Shown: positions 51,321 through 61,520 of the stretch, in pieces
Layout: every line of letters begins with the position of its first letter
Numbering within the stretch: the first letter of the stretch is position 1
Origin: Prevotella sp. UBA2755
GTDB taxonomy: Bacteria; Bacteroidota; Bacteroidia; Bacteroidales; Bacteroidaceae
Reading direction: 5' to 3'
Assembly (NCBI GenBank): GCA_002353225.1
Contig: DEJF01000055.1
Coordinates: forward strand, 1,776-65,775
DNA: 64,000 nucleotides
Notes under the pieces: model-generated
What the model was told of the DNA's origin: nothing
The model's input: only the letters and a program-made list of their open reading frames with translations
Database searches by the model: none
Position numbers and translations under genes: made by a program

Positions 51321-54300
51321 TTAATCGTTTGCACTATCATTATGTCTCTGCTCGTTCATGTATTCCCGGGGTGACATACCGTAGAACTTCTTGAAGATGG
51401 TGGAGAACGAGGCGGCGTTATTAAAGCCACAGGCATACATCACCTCCGTGATATTCACGTTCTGGTTGGTAAGCAGGTTAGCCGCCTGTTTCAGTCGTAT
51501 GTTACGGATGAAGTCATGTGGCGTCTGTCCTGTGAGTTCCTTCATCTTACGATGCAGGTGGACGCGGCTGATACCTACTTCCTCCGCTATGCTGTCGACG
51601 CTGAGGTCGGCATTACCGATATTCTTGTTGATCACTCCCATGATACGCTCCAGGAGTTTGTCGTCAGGAGACTTGACTTGTAAGTCGTCTACCTTTTGCT
51701 CCAGATGGTCATTGCGTCCATACTTCAAGCGCAGCATCTGGTTGGTATGGATGAGATTGACGATGGTACGGCGAAGGATCTCCATATTGAAAGGCTTGAC
51801 GATATAGGAATCGGCACCCGTCTCCAGACCCTCCAACTGATCTTCGTCGCGGTTCTTTGCCGTCAGCATAATCACGGGGATATGGCTGGTGACAGGATTC
51901 GACTTCACCTTAGAGCAGAGGGTATTGCCATCCATCTCCGGCATCATGATATCCGTGATGAGCAGGTTAGGAACGGTTTTCAGTACCTCAGTCAAAGCCT
52001 CTTTACCGTTCTCACAGCCGATGACCGTATAGTTATCGGAAAGTTCCTGTATCAGGTATTCACGGATCTCCTGATCGTCCTCCGCAATGACAATGGTCTG
52101 CTTTTGGGTGGCTTTAGGAATAGTTACCCCCCCCAGTTCCTCCGAACTGTCCGTTGTGCTGTCGTCGTCAAACAAACTGGTGACCTGAACGGTATCGGTA
52201 TCCGTATCCGATGTGTCGGTCATCATCTCCTCGGGTTTCAGGTGCTCGTTACCTAACGGGATAGTGACCATAAACTCGCAACCCACTTCTTCGTTGTGGG
52301 CGGAGATGGTTCCGTGATGTAATTCTACCAATGAGCGTGTGAGGTCGAGTCCGATACCCGTTCCCACCTTGCGGTCGTTGACAGAGGTCGGTGACTGGTA
52401 GAAACGCTCGAAGATGCGGTCCAGTTTGTCTTCAGGAATCTTCTCGCCACTGTCATAGATCCGGATGGTAGCATGGCTGTCGTCATGGGTGATGCCCATG
52501 CGGATGATGCCGCCTGTCGGGGTATACTTAAAAGCGTTGGACAAGATATTGACAATGACTTTGTCGAAATTGCCACGGTCAATCCATACAGGCAGTGTCT
52601 GTGTGTCGTACTCATAACTGAACTGGATGTTCTTCGTCTTCGCCTGTTGGGTGAAAAGGGTATGGATATCGCCGACGAAACTGATCAGGTCAGTCTCACA
52701 CATGTGCATCTGCATCTGTCCTTTGTCAATCTTACGGAGATCCATCATCTGGTTGATGAGTCCTAAGATACGTTCCGCATTGCGTCGGATGGTCTCATAG
52801 ATGCTGCGGCGATGCGGGTCGTCATCTTGTTTCATCAAGGACATCAAGGGAGAGACGATGAGGGTCATAGGCGTACGTATCTCATGACTGATATTCATGA
52901 AGAACCGCAGTTTCGCCTCACCCATCTCCTCCGCATGGATATGCTCTTGCAGATGCAGACGGTCTTGTTCCTTGTGGCGGCGATAGAGCAGGTATCTCCA
53001 GACGAGGAAGGCGAGAATCAGCAGGTAACAGACGTAAGCGAGATAACTGCGATACCAAGGCGCATGGATATATACAGTGAAGCATCGCTCTTCTGTTGTC
53101 TGGTTATTACGCTGTGCAACGACACAGAAATTATAGTTGCCTGGAGCCATGTGGCTGAACGTGATCTCGTTGGTTCCCGGTTGCAGGCGTACCCAGTCTT
53201 CGTTGTTGATACGATAACTGTAGATGATGTGCTCGGGGTTATCGTATGTCAGTGTAGACAACTGGATGGAGAACGAGTTGTCGCCGCTGCTCAGAACAAA
53301 TCTGTTAGAGGCAATCACAGTCGTATCCGTGACATGATACCATCCGGACTTGGTTTCCGGGGTGACTATCTCCCCATTGATAGAGAAAGCCGTCAGTTTG
53401 ACATCCGCCTTCCAGTTTGTCTGTTTGATGTCAGCGGGATTAAACCATGTCACGCCACCGACACCTCCGAAAATCAGTGTGCCATTAGCGGAACTGCTGG
53501 AGGCACCGTCGCTGAACTCATTGCTCTGCAGCCCATTGTCCACAAAGAAACTCTGGGTCAGTCTCGTCTGTGGGTTATAACAGCAAAGTCCGTGGTCTGT
53601 ACCGACCCATACCCTCCCTTGCTGGTCTTGCTCGATAGAGGCGATGCCGTTGTCGGCAAGTCCTTTTTCCATATTCAGGTGCCGGAATTTCTTGGTGGCG
53701 AGGTTAAAGGCGTAAAGTCCGTCATTCGTTCCTATGCACAGATGGTTGTTGATTTCCTGTGCCACCCGAGTAGGAGTACCGTAATTGATGGTATTGCCTC
53801 CAAATACCTTCGTCCAACTCTCCGTGGCGATATCGAGACAGCAGACGCCCATTGTCGTGGCGACATAGACACGCTGACCGTCAGGAGACAGCGTGACCTG
53901 TGAGATATAGTTGTTGACGATGCTGTTGATCCTGCGGTCAGTGTCTGCTTTCTCCGCTGCCACATACGCCTTCACCTCCCCCGTGCTCAGTAGCAGTCGC
54001 AACAGTCCTTCACCCATCGTGGCAATCCAAAGATTTCCTTGCTGGTCGCATTTCAAGCCGAAGACACTGATCGCTTCGCCTTGAGGTAATGACTGGCGAT
54101 GGAACGCATGGCTCTTGGTATCAATCCATCCACATCCCTCTCTGAACGAGCCTATCCAGATACGTCCTTGGTTGTCCTCTGTGATACTAAGAATCGTACT
54201 GGGGAAATTCTCCTTATAATGGAATGCGGGCTGGTCGTTATTGTCAAAACTATACAATCCGTCCTTGTCGGTGCCTATCCATGTCCATCCTTTGCTGTCA

Positions 54301-55391
54301 ATCAGGACACTGGTCACACAAGCCTGTCCGATCAAGTTGCGGGTCCCCAGTTTGTAACCCATATATTTAAAAGGTGTCTCTGTACGGGGCTGCATATAGA
54401 TACCTTTCTGCAACAGTCCCAGCCAGACATTTCCTGTCTGGTCTTCTGCGATAGAGTAACACTTGCTCAGCGAGAGATCCACCTCCCTGCTATAATAAGG
54501 ATTATTCTGTAACATACCTGTCAAAGGCAGGAAGATGCCCATACCCTTTCCGTCATAGCCTAAGAGCAGTTCCCCTTTACTGTTACTGTATATTGACACT
54601 ACAGGGAGGTTGCCAGTAGCGGCGATATGCTCAAAGACACCTTTCTCCGTCAGCACCCAGAGTCCGTTCTTCGCCGTACCGACATAGATTTTTCCGTCTC
54701 TTCCTTCGCATACAGAACGCAGTTGGGTGCGGAAAAAATTATCCTCGAAATAGCGATAGGTCTTATTACCGTTATAGCAGACCAGTCCCTGCTCTTCTGT
54801 GACAAGCCATAGCCGTTGTTGCTGGTCTTCTGTCATGGCATGCACACTGATGATGTCTGAAAGAGTACCTCCAACCTGATGGGCGTTCTCCTTGTCGGTC
54901 AGTCGCAACAGTCCGTGTCCGGATGTACCAATCATGATGTCTCCGTTTTTCCGCTCCGTAAAACAGGTGACGTATGGCGGCATGATATGGTCTAACAAGT
55001 CATGAACCTTGATGTCCTTGAATCGGTAGCCGTTGAACGACTGGAGTGCTCCATACATTCCGATATAGAACATACCGTTACGGTCCTGAATCATACAGTT
55101 GACATAGTTACTCGCCATGCCCATCCCTGCCTCTTTCTCCTTTTTATATATACGGAACTGGTAGCCGTCGTATTTGTTCAGACCATTACGGGTGGCAACC
55201 CAGATAAAACCGTCCCGGTCAAGGTATGCCTGACAGACGAAACTACTCGACAACTGTTTGTCGGCGTCAAACAACTTACCTGTTTGGGCATGGATGTCCA
55301 ATGAGAATAAAGAGACGAGAATAGGGAGCAGTACGTGAAACGCCACCTTGTTAAAAAACTTTTGAACTTTACTATTCATGATAGTTTGCAT
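51321..55391 (-). CDS. Hybrid two-component system regulator (HTCS)
   Basis: A 1356-residue single-chain sensor and regulator. Signal/anchor at the N-terminus (VAFHVLLPILVSLFSLDIHA); then two periplasmic propellers of Reg_prop repeats (FIWVATRNGLNKYDGYQF, WVGTDHGLCCYNPQ) and a Y_Y_Y domain; a membrane span near 790; a histidine kinase with NISHEIRTPMTLI and ATPase motifs; a receiver with VIAEDDQEI and LLITDIMMPEMDG; and a C-terminal AraC-type DNA-binding domain (ISRVHLHRKMKELTGQTPHDFIR). Such proteins sense glycan fragments and switch on nearby utilisation genes. Start could also be ATG 55379. Confidence 0.95.
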   Translation of the reverse strand: MQTIMNSKVQKFFNKVAFHVLLPILVSLFSLDIHAQTGKLFDADKQLSSSFVCQAYLDRDGFIWVATRNGLNKYDGYQFRIYKKEKEAGMGMASNYVNCMIQDRNGMFYIGMYGALQSFNGYRFKDIKVHDLLDHIMPPYVTCFTERKNGDIMIGTSGHGLLRLTDKENAHQVGGTLSDIISVHAMTEDQQQRLWLVTEEQGLVCYNGNKTYRYFEDNFFRTQLRSVCEGRDGKIYVGTAKNGLWVLTEKGVFEHIAATGNLPVVSIYSNSKGELLLGYDGKGMGIFLPLTGMLQNNPYYSREVDLSLSKCYSIAEDQTGNVWLGLLQKGIYMQPRTETPFKYMGYKLGTRNLIGQACVTSVLIDSKGWTWIGTDKDGLYSFDNNDQPAFHYKENFPSTILSITEDNQGRIWIGSFREGCGWIDTKSHAFHRQSLPQGEAISVFGLKCDQQGNLWIATMGEGLLRLLLSTGEVKAYVAAEKADTDRRINSIVNNYISQVTLSPDGQRVYVATTMGVCCLDIATESWTKVFGGNTINYGTPTRVAQEINNHLCIGTNDGLYAFNLATKKFRHLNMEKGLADNGIASIEQDQQGRVWVGTDHGLCCYNPQTRLTQSFFVDNGLQSNEFSDGASSSSANGTLIFGGVGGVTWFNPADIKQTNWKADVKLTAFSINGEIVTPETKSGWYHVTDTTVIASNRFVLSSGDNSFSIQLSTLTYDNPEHIIYSYRINNEDWVRLQPGTNEITFSHMAPGNYNFCVVAQRNNQTTEERCFTVYIHAPWYRSYLAYVCYLLILAFLVWRYLLYRRHKEQDRLHLQEHIHAEEMGEAKLRFFMNISHEIRTPMTLIVSPLMSLMKQDDDPHRRSIYETIRRNAERILGLINQMMDLRKIDKGQMQMHMCETDLISFVGDIHTLFTQQAKTKNIQFSYEYDTQTLPVWIDRGNFDKVIVNILSNAFKYTPTGGIIRMGITHDDSHATIRIYDSGEKIPEDKLDRIFERFYQSPTSVNDRKVGTGIGLDLTRSLVELHHGTISAHNEEVGCEFMVTIPLGNEHLKPEEMMTDTSDTDTDTVQVTSLFDDDSTTDSSEELGGVTIPKATQKQTIVIAEDDQEIREYLIQELSDNYTVIGCENGKEALTEVLKTVPNLLITDIMMPEMDGNTLCSKVKSNPVTSHIPVIMLTAKNRDEDQLEGLETGADSYIVKPFNMEILRRTIVNLIHTNQMLRLKYGRNDHLEQKVDDLQVKSPDDKLLERIMGVINKNIGNADLSVDSIAEEVGISRVHLHRKMKELTGQTPHDFIRNIRLKQAANLLTNQNVNITEVMYACGFNNAASFSTIFKKFYGMSPREYMNEQRHNDSAND

Positions 55392-55421
55392 AGTTATGAT
55401 TATGTTACATCAGAACAAATG

Positions 55422-55429
55422 CAAAGGTA
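55422..55429 (-). promoter_or_regulatory. -7 box for HTCS gene
   Basis: TACCTTTG on the minus strand, 30 bp before the start. Confidence 0.6.
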
Positions 55430-55511
55430 GTGCTTTTTGTGAAATGTATCATGTTTTTTCGTCAAGAAATTTGAAAATGTTACATTTTACAAAGTTTACG
55501 TTACAAAAACG

Positions 55512-56999
55512 TTAGAAAAATACTTTACTGAACTCTTCCACACTAATCTTAACAGGCTCCACCATGAACTCCGGGCGATTGTAACTCTTCAGTCTGAAAG
55601 TGTTTTGCTCAGGATCCTCCTGTGGTAAGAGGAATGCTTTTTCCACTTTCCCATGGTTGAAATAGGAGAAATAGACACGGCAGAAGTTGCCGTCTTCCCG
55701 ACGACTGGCAACCATGATCCAATGTCCGTTGCTCGACCACGACGGGTAACTGTCTTGGAACTTCTTGCTGTTTAAGTTGGTGAGGTCGATGTCTGAAGGA
55801 GCATCTTTATCGAGTGGCATACAGACAATGTCCGCGTCATAGTGCCTGATATGAAAACAGCCATATTGTCCCTTGGCGAACAGTAGATAGTGTCCGTCAG
55901 GACTGATACGTGGCAGGGTGGCACTCTTGTCTTCCGATGCTGCGTCATACACCAGTTCCTCTTCTCCGAACTGATGTGTCGCCAAGTCGAAAGTACGGCG
56001 ATAGAGGTTATATTGTATTTTCTCGAAAGTGGATCGGATATCCTTATCCCGTAACTCCTCAGGAAGTGGGACAGACTTACAGTAATAGAGGTATTTGCCA
56101 TCGGGTGACCAGGTGGGATACACTTCCAGTAATTCAGGATCGGCACAGATGACACTCACCGAGTCAGTCTTCACATCGTAGAGAATCAAGTCGCTGGCAA
56201 GGTCGTAGACCTCAATCTTATTAGGATGTGCCGTATGGAATGCCTGTCGTGTCTTATTGGTCGAGAAGGCGATCAGTTTGGCAGTAGGATGCCATGACGG
56301 ATAGACACCAGAAGAGATGGTGTAGTCGCGTTTCAGATTGACTTTCGATACCTTTCCATCGTTGACGATGACTGTGCCACCGTTAGAGAGACGTACGTGG
56401 AACAACATATTGTCAGTCTTGTAGTTCTGATAACTGTGACAGTTGATGCACTGTCCTTTCTCCCTGTCGGTACTGGTTATCTCGTTATTGAAGATCTGTG
56501 ATTCCTCGAAGGTCGTGACGTTACGCTGTACTATCTCCATGAAACTCCATGCCACATACGATGGTTCGATGAGTCGATACGAAACATATTCGTCAATCGG
56601 TTGTTCTGCAACACGTATCTCATAAGTGTTGAAGGCGAGCCATTCGTCTTTTTTCTTGCCCCATACCTCTACCTTGATACTCTTGCCCTTTGCGGTATTC
56701 AGCATGTCGTGCCATTCAGTTTCAGGGATCTGTACCTTCACCCCGTTGCCGTAGGTCTGCTGGTTGCCGTCAGGAGTCGTAAAACGAGCCACGCACTCCT
56801 CATATTGGTCAGCAGGGAGCATGAAGTTAAGCGGTGCGATATTATACGGCACCGTGACATTACAGTAATCGGGGAAGATGGCAGGCAGACTCTTAGTCTT
56901 ACGACTTGACGTGGGAACATCAGGGTGATTCACACATGATGACAAGAGCAGCAGGGCAGCAGCCAGGAATGGGATGCAGGATTGGATATATTTTTTCAT
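55512..56999 (-). CDS. PD40/TolB-like propeller lipoprotein with a single CxxCH motif
   Basis: A 495-residue lipoprotein (lipobox LLLLSSC). Residues 30-170 are beta-rich. CINCHSY at about residue 185 is a heme-c type CxxCH. The rest is a propeller with PD40 blades: SWHPTAKLIAFSTN, PTWSPDGKYLYYCKS, PRISPDGHYLLFAKG and PSWSSNGHWIMVASRRE. Start at 56999 (MKKYIQSCIPFLAAALLL) is preferred over 57023, which overlaps the DUF6057 gene. It is 7 bp behind that gene, forming a pair. Function unknown. Confidence 0.8.
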   Translation of the reverse strand: MKKYIQSCIPFLAAALLLLSSCVNHPDVPTSSRKTKSLPAIFPDYCNVTVPYNIAPLNFMLPADQYEECVARFTTPDGNQQTYGNGVKVQIPETEWHDMLNTAKGKSIKVEVWGKKKDEWLAFNTYEIRVAEQPIDEYVSYRLIEPSYVAWSFMEIVQRNVTTFEESQIFNNEITSTDREKGQCINCHSYQNYKTDNMLFHVRLSNGGTVIVNDGKVSKVNLKRDYTISSGVYPSWHPTAKLIAFSTNKTRQAFHTAHPNKIEVYDLASDLILYDVKTDSVSVICADPELLEVYPTWSPDGKYLYYCKSVPLPEELRDKDIRSTFEKIQYNLYRRTFDLATHQFGEEELVYDAASEDKSATLPRISPDGHYLLFAKGQYGCFHIRHYDADIVCMPLDKDAPSDIDLTNLNSKKFQDSYPSWSSNGHWIMVASRREDGNFCRVYFSYFNHGKVEKAFLLPQEDPEQNTFRLKSYNRPEFMVEPVKISVEEFSKVFF

Positions 57000-57006
57000 C
57001 GTTTTC

Positions 57007-58779
57007 TTATGATTGTACCTCATGGTCTTTCCTTACAACAGAATTAGTATATTGTCTTCCGAAGAGGTTATAGTACCAGTAGGTACCTCCCCATTCTCCA
57101 CGCATTTCCTCCGCCACTTTCCCCAGATTCTTGCCAGGTCTTACCAGCCCCTTCAAATCACTCCAGAACTGTTTGTACCGATGATAGATTTCCTGATTGA
57201 CAGGAATCATCATACGTTTCTCCTCAGGTGCCTTGTCCATGAACAGGATATAAGCCTCCTGTGCATGCTCAGGAAATTCCTCGTCCATGTGCAACTTCAC
57301 AAAGTTGCGCAGCGATGCCCAGAAGCGGCGCGAGTCGCAACGTATCATGGCATAGAACAATGCTTGTTCTGAAGCCACTTTACTGTCAGACTCATACCAG
57401 AGACTCACCCCATTGACAATATAACTGTCGCTGTTCTCCACACCCGTGATCTCATCGGGGTATGCTGTTTGCAGTGACTTAATCTTAGCATTGACTGGAG
57501 CCGGTTGCCAATCGCCATAAAACGGCAGATGATGTAACAGGGTAGTATAACGTTCCAGTAATTCTTGATCTCCTGCTGCCAGTGCACAACGGGCAAGCAT
57601 CTTCAGATAGAACGGTGAGAAGCCTGCCTGAATACCATTCTCGAAACTCAGACGGATGGACTCATTGATCATGCCATAGTTGTAATAGACCAGAGGCGAC
57701 GCAATGTCCAAAAGGGTTACATGAAGGGTATCGGGATTATAGATAGGATGACTGATGTTGCCGATCTTAAACGAACGGTCGAGTAGTCCTCCCTCGTTCA
57801 TCAGGGCGATATTCTTGAGGAACACCATCGTGGTCGTTGGTTTCTTGTTTGCTTCCGCCATACGAAGTACCTCCTGCCAGTTGTCAGTTTCAGCGTAGCG
57901 CACCATACGCATCTCATCAATGTAGTTTTGGTCTTTGAACATGAGAGACGTGGTAAAGAGGATACCTGCAAGGGTACACAACGCTGGAACGAACCATTTC
58001 GACAGATAACGGGTACAGAGTGGAATGAGTACGGAGACAACACCAAGCACCCAGAACGGAATAGATAGATGTTCTGTCTTGTCGCTGGGTGTGATGAAGC
58101 GGGGCAAGCCAGCCAACACCACATCGTCGAATTTCAGATTCGAATAGAGCAAAGTACGCCAGATAGCGGCGGTAAAGAGGAGCAAGAAAATGCCTAACAG
58201 TTCTCGCCAGGTGGGTTTTTCAACAAGTGCCAGACATAATACGAACAGCAGGGCAAACCATCCTAAAATAGGATAGACGCAAAAGCCTATTAGATACCAT
58301 ACAAGGTGCCATTTCCGAGGGGTATAACGGGCTATCCACAAAAGCACCAGCATGACCAGATAGCCGACTGATTGTGAGAACCAATAGCCTCTGATGGTGT
58401 AGACATATACCCAATAACCCAAATCGACAACAGAGACAAGCAGACAAGTAATGGGTAAGAGCATCAGTGCCGTGGCACTGCCTTGTAGGCGGAAAGCCTT
58501 GGTGCCCACCCAGAAGATGAGTGCCCAGATGATCACCAACACACTTGTACCTATAACAGGGCGATGGAATAGTTGTGTCAGCCACGCTCCAATGTATTGT
58601 ATGATACCAAAGGGTTTCGATAATATTCTATGGGAAAAAGGAGAGCCCCATATAAACTCAGAGCGATCATGTGCCGTATAGAATACTTCCATGTTACTGG
58701 AGAGGATATATACGACAAATAGGATGAAAGTCAACAGACTTACATAAAGGAGGGTGTTAGAAACTTTACATTTATTCAT
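57007..58779 (-). CDS. DUF6057-family membrane protein
   Basis: A 590-residue protein. About nine membrane spans fill residues 10-290; the remaining 300 residues are soluble, helical and repeat-like (NWQEVLRMAEANKKP, SPFYLKMLARCALAAGDQELLERY), as in TPR-type scaffolds. I recognise it as DUF6057-like by architecture; biochemical role is not known to me. It starts just after a terminator that closes the SusCD-type operon. Confidence 0.7.
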   Translation of the reverse strand: MNKCKVSNTLLYVSLLTFILFVVYILSSNMEVFYTAHDRSEFIWGSPFSHRILSKPFGIIQYIGAWLTQLFHRPVIGTSVLVIIWALIFWVGTKAFRLQGSATALMLLPITCLLVSVVDLGYWVYVYTIRGYWFSQSVGYLVMLVLLWIARYTPRKWHLVWYLIGFCVYPILGWFALLFVLCLALVEKPTWRELLGIFLLLFTAAIWRTLLYSNLKFDDVVLAGLPRFITPSDKTEHLSIPFWVLGVVSVLIPLCTRYLSKWFVPALCTLAGILFTTSLMFKDQNYIDEMRMVRYAETDNWQEVLRMAEANKKPTTTMVFLKNIALMNEGGLLDRSFKIGNISHPIYNPDTLHVTLLDIASPLVYYNYGMINESIRLSFENGIQAGFSPFYLKMLARCALAAGDQELLERYTTLLHHLPFYGDWQPAPVNAKIKSLQTAYPDEITGVENSDSYIVNGVSLWYESDSKVASEQALFYAMIRCDSRRFWASLRNFVKLHMDEEFPEHAQEAYILFMDKAPEEKRMMIPVNQEIYHRYKQFWSDLKGLVRPGKNLGKVAEEMRGEWGGTYWYYNLFGRQYTNSVVRKDHEVQS

Positions 58780-58793
58780 TATCTCTAAGTTAT

Positions 58794-58827
58794 AATAGGC
58801 TGACTCATTGAATTGAGTCAGCCTATT
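58794..58827. terminator. Terminator after SusC/SusD/lipoprotein operon
   Basis: Perfect 14-bp stem (AATAGGCTGACTCA with TGAGTCAGCCTATT) and a 6-base loop, 24 bp after the lipoprotein stop on the minus strand. AT-rich flanks; the U-tract is short. Confidence 0.75.
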
Positions 58828-58850
58828 TGTATGAAACCTATATGGAATGA

Positions 58851-59582
58851 TTATTCCTCATAGTAAACAGATTTGATGGTGCAAGAACCAGAAGTGACCA
58901 TGAGGTCGAGGTCTTTGCCATCACCACCCTTCGCACAGTCTTTAGCCATTTTCTCTGTGATCGGGAGTTCCCACAAACCATTTGTGAACTGAACGTCTTT
59001 ATCATCGTCATAGCGTGCACTCCACCATCCATTCATGACACGACCAGCACAATCTGGAGTAGCGTCTGTGATTTCGAAGATAAGAGTCTTGAGACCGAAG
59101 TAAACGTCATCAGAAATAGTTGGGAAGTGAGCACCTTCAGTAGAACTGAAACGCATAGCAGCAGCATCCCAAGCGCCAGGACTGAATGCAGGTTCCTTTT
59201 CAGGATCTTCTCCATATATCCAGTACTTTGTGAGTGGGTCGGTGATTTCCTGACATTCTATAGGATAATCTATAGTGAGTTCAGTACCGTCAGCGCAAAT
59301 GGCTGTCATAACCACGGTATGGCTACCGAGTTTCATCTTTTTCCATGCGTAGTTACCAATGAAATTCTTACCACCGATATTCCATACTGCATTTACCGGT
59401 GCAGAGGTTGAACAGGTAACCACGTTACCATTCTGACCACTGGCAGCCTTATCGACTGTTACAGTCGTCTTCGCCTTGAGTTCGTCAATACTGATGTGAC
59501 CAGCATTGTCGATTTTCTCATGAGTAGGATCGCATGCTGCTAACCCACAGATGGCGACAAATAGCAAAAATATCTTTTTCAT
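58851..59582 (-). CDS. Lipoprotein of SusCD operon (possible surface glycan-binding protein)
   Basis: A 243-residue lipoprotein (lipobox VAICGLAAC). Residues 35-115 resemble a PKD/Ig-like fold (TVTVDKAASGQNGNVVTCSTSAPVNAVWNIGGK). The C-terminal part (WDAAAMRFSSTEGAHFPTI...NGWWSARYDDDKDVQFTNGLWELP) has tryptophans typical of a carbohydrate-binding face. It follows susD by 18 bp, the place of SusE/F-like proteins, so surface glycan binding is likely though not shown. Confidence 0.75.
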   Translation of the reverse strand: MKKIFLLFVAICGLAACDPTHEKIDNAGHISIDELKAKTTVTVDKAASGQNGNVVTCSTSAPVNAVWNIGGKNFIGNYAWKKMKLGSHTVVMTAICADGTELTIDYPIECQEITDPLTKYWIYGEDPEKEPAFSPGAWDAAAMRFSSTEGAHFPTISDDVYFGLKTLIFEITDATPDCAGRVMNGWWSARYDDDKDVQFTNGLWELPITEKMAKDCAKGGDGKDLDLMVTSGSCTIKSVYYEE

Positions 59583-59600
59583 ATTGATTACTTATTATTA

Positions 59601-61508
59601 TTAATATAGAACTTTGTATTGAGTTTCAGGATTAGAAGCATCCCAGCCTGGGTTCTGCTTAAGATTTCCGTTCTTCACAGTAATCTCAGTCTGAGGTTTA
59701 GCCAAGAAACCGTTGGTGTCGTTGTAACGCTTGGTCCATGAGCATGTCATGTGCTCCATGGTGCGTTTGTTAGCCTTGTCGCCTAAGCAAACAATCTGCT
59801 TACCGCGCTGAGCCTGAAGGGCATTAGGAGCATATTGGCTATTAGAACAATCCTTACCTGTCCAACGACGCATATCGTTAAAGCGGAGACCCTCGAAGCA
59901 GAATTCCCAACGACGCTCGTCCTGAACAGCCTTCAGAGAGTAACCTGTCTGAGGAACACCTGCACGTTTCTGAACCTGATTCATGTACTGGGCATCACCA
60001 GTAAGTTCGGTAAGCATCAGCAGTACGTCAGAATAGCGCATCAGATAGAAGTCCTCGAAGTGGTCACCCTGCATCTTGTTTTCGAGTGAACTGCCAGTAT
60101 AGCCAGGAGCCTGAGACCACCAGGTGTCATTGTTGGCTTCGCAAGCGTCAAGGTTCACCTCAGCGTACTTCTTGACAGAATAGCCAGACTCCTCACAGTC
60201 GTCCTTTTCATATACGTAACCTGCGAGTTCGTTATCGAGATCAATGATAGAAGCCTTTTTACGAAGGTCGGTATACTCATGACCTGCTCCACCGCTTCTC
60301 TCTGCATCTGTCCAATCGTCCCAGATGTTGCAGGAAGGAGTTCCCTGTCCCCAACCCTGGTTGAATGGATAAGTCTTCTCACGGTCACCGTTCGATGCAG
60401 AAGCACCGTTACGAAGTCCCCAGAATACAGAGATATAGTTGGAGTACATGCGCTGAGCGTTATAAGTTCCACTAATGCTCCAAGCCGAAGCATTCATGAA
60501 CTGAATCTGGAAGAGTTCCTCTGTGTTTCCGTTACCCATGCCAGGCATGTCGAAGCAGTTGTTACGGTCCATGTCAGCGATAAAGTCGTATGCATGCTTC
60601 TCACCGTCATGAGCCTCATCCCACAGAAGACTGTTAGAGTACTGCCATAGTGAACGGAAATCCTCACAAAGTTTGTATCCACCATTGCTAACAATGTCTT
60701 TGAGACCATTAATCACATCAGACTGAGAAAGAGATGCGGCATCGCAACCTTCTTGCTCTACGAGATCAATAGCAGGTGCAGAACCGTTTGCGAGTTCGCC
60801 AACACCTTTGTAGAAACCAGCCCAGAACATATATGCACGGGCCATGAACGCCTCGGCAACATACTTGTTGGCATGTCCGTCGCCATATCCTCTTTCGGTT
60901 CCCATGAGGTTCTTTGCCGAAACGAAGTCAGAGAGAATCTGTGGGTAGATAGCCGTTTCTGCGTCAGCCTGTATTTCCATTTCAGCGGTAGGAATAGAAG
61001 CGGTAATCAAAGGTACATCACCAAACAACTGGGTGAGCCAGAGGTAATAGAGACCACGCATGAAGTAAGCCTCTCCAAGGAGTTGATTACGTAGAGCCTC
61101 CTGGTCTGATTTCCAAGGCACGTTGTCAATAGTCTCAATAGTAGTAGTGGCACGAGCAATACCGCCATAGAGAAGTTCATAAGGTTTTGCATACTGATTC
61201 ACGCTCATCTCTACCAGATGGTGGAGAGACTTCACCTTGTTGTCCTGCAAACCGCCACTTCCATAGCAGTTATCAGACATAATTTCCCACCAATAGAAGA
61301 TATTCTGGTTATCAGAGTCACCACCACCCATGGTATTCATGATAGCATAGGTTGCTGAAAGTTCAGATTCTACATCCGCAACTTTACCAGGGAAGACAGC
61401 GTCGGTAACCTCTGTCTTACGCGGGTCTGTGTCCAACGAGTCGTTACAAGATGTAAACATAGTTGCTGCTGACAAAACAGCTAACGATGATAAAATATAT
61501 TTCTTCAT
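59601..61508 (-). CDS. SusD/RagB-family outer-membrane glycan-binding lipoprotein
   Basis: A 635-residue lipoprotein (lipobox SAATMFTSC). It shows the SusD pattern: N-terminal DSLDTDPRKTEVTDAVF, RNQLLGEAYFMRGLYYLWLTQLFGDVPLI, and the C-terminal RRWEFCFEGLRFNDMRRW. It forms the lid over the SusC transporter and captures oligosaccharide or peptide ligands. ATG 61508 (MKKYILSS) is preferred to 61520. The start lies 12 bp after the SusC stop. Confidence 0.94.
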   Translation of the reverse strand: MKKYILSSLAVLSAATMFTSCNDSLDTDPRKTEVTDAVFPGKVADVESELSATYAIMNTMGGGDSDNQNIFYWWEIMSDNCYGSGGLQDNKVKSLHHLVEMSVNQYAKPYELLYGGIARATTTIETIDNVPWKSDQEALRNQLLGEAYFMRGLYYLWLTQLFGDVPLITASIPTAEMEIQADAETAIYPQILSDFVSAKNLMGTERGYGDGHANKYVAEAFMARAYMFWAGFYKGVGELANGSAPAIDLVEQEGCDAASLSQSDVINGLKDIVSNGGYKLCEDFRSLWQYSNSLLWDEAHDGEKHAYDFIADMDRNNCFDMPGMGNGNTEELFQIQFMNASAWSISGTYNAQRMYSNYISVFWGLRNGASASNGDREKTYPFNQGWGQGTPSCNIWDDWTDAERSGGAGHEYTDLRKKASIIDLDNELAGYVYEKDDCEESGYSVKKYAEVNLDACEANNDTWWSQAPGYTGSSLENKMQGDHFEDFYLMRYSDVLLMLTELTGDAQYMNQVQKRAGVPQTGYSLKAVQDERRWEFCFEGLRFNDMRRWTGKDCSNSQYAPNALQAQRGKQIVCLGDKANKRTMEHMTCSWTKRYNDTNGFLAKPQTEITVKNGNLKQNPGWDASNPETQYKVLY

Positions 61509-61520
61509 AATTATTATCAA

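Noticed and set aside
52812..53903. Long open frame on the plus strand (363 codons)
   Set aside because: Lies wholly antisense to the well-supported HTCS gene and shows no recognisable domain.
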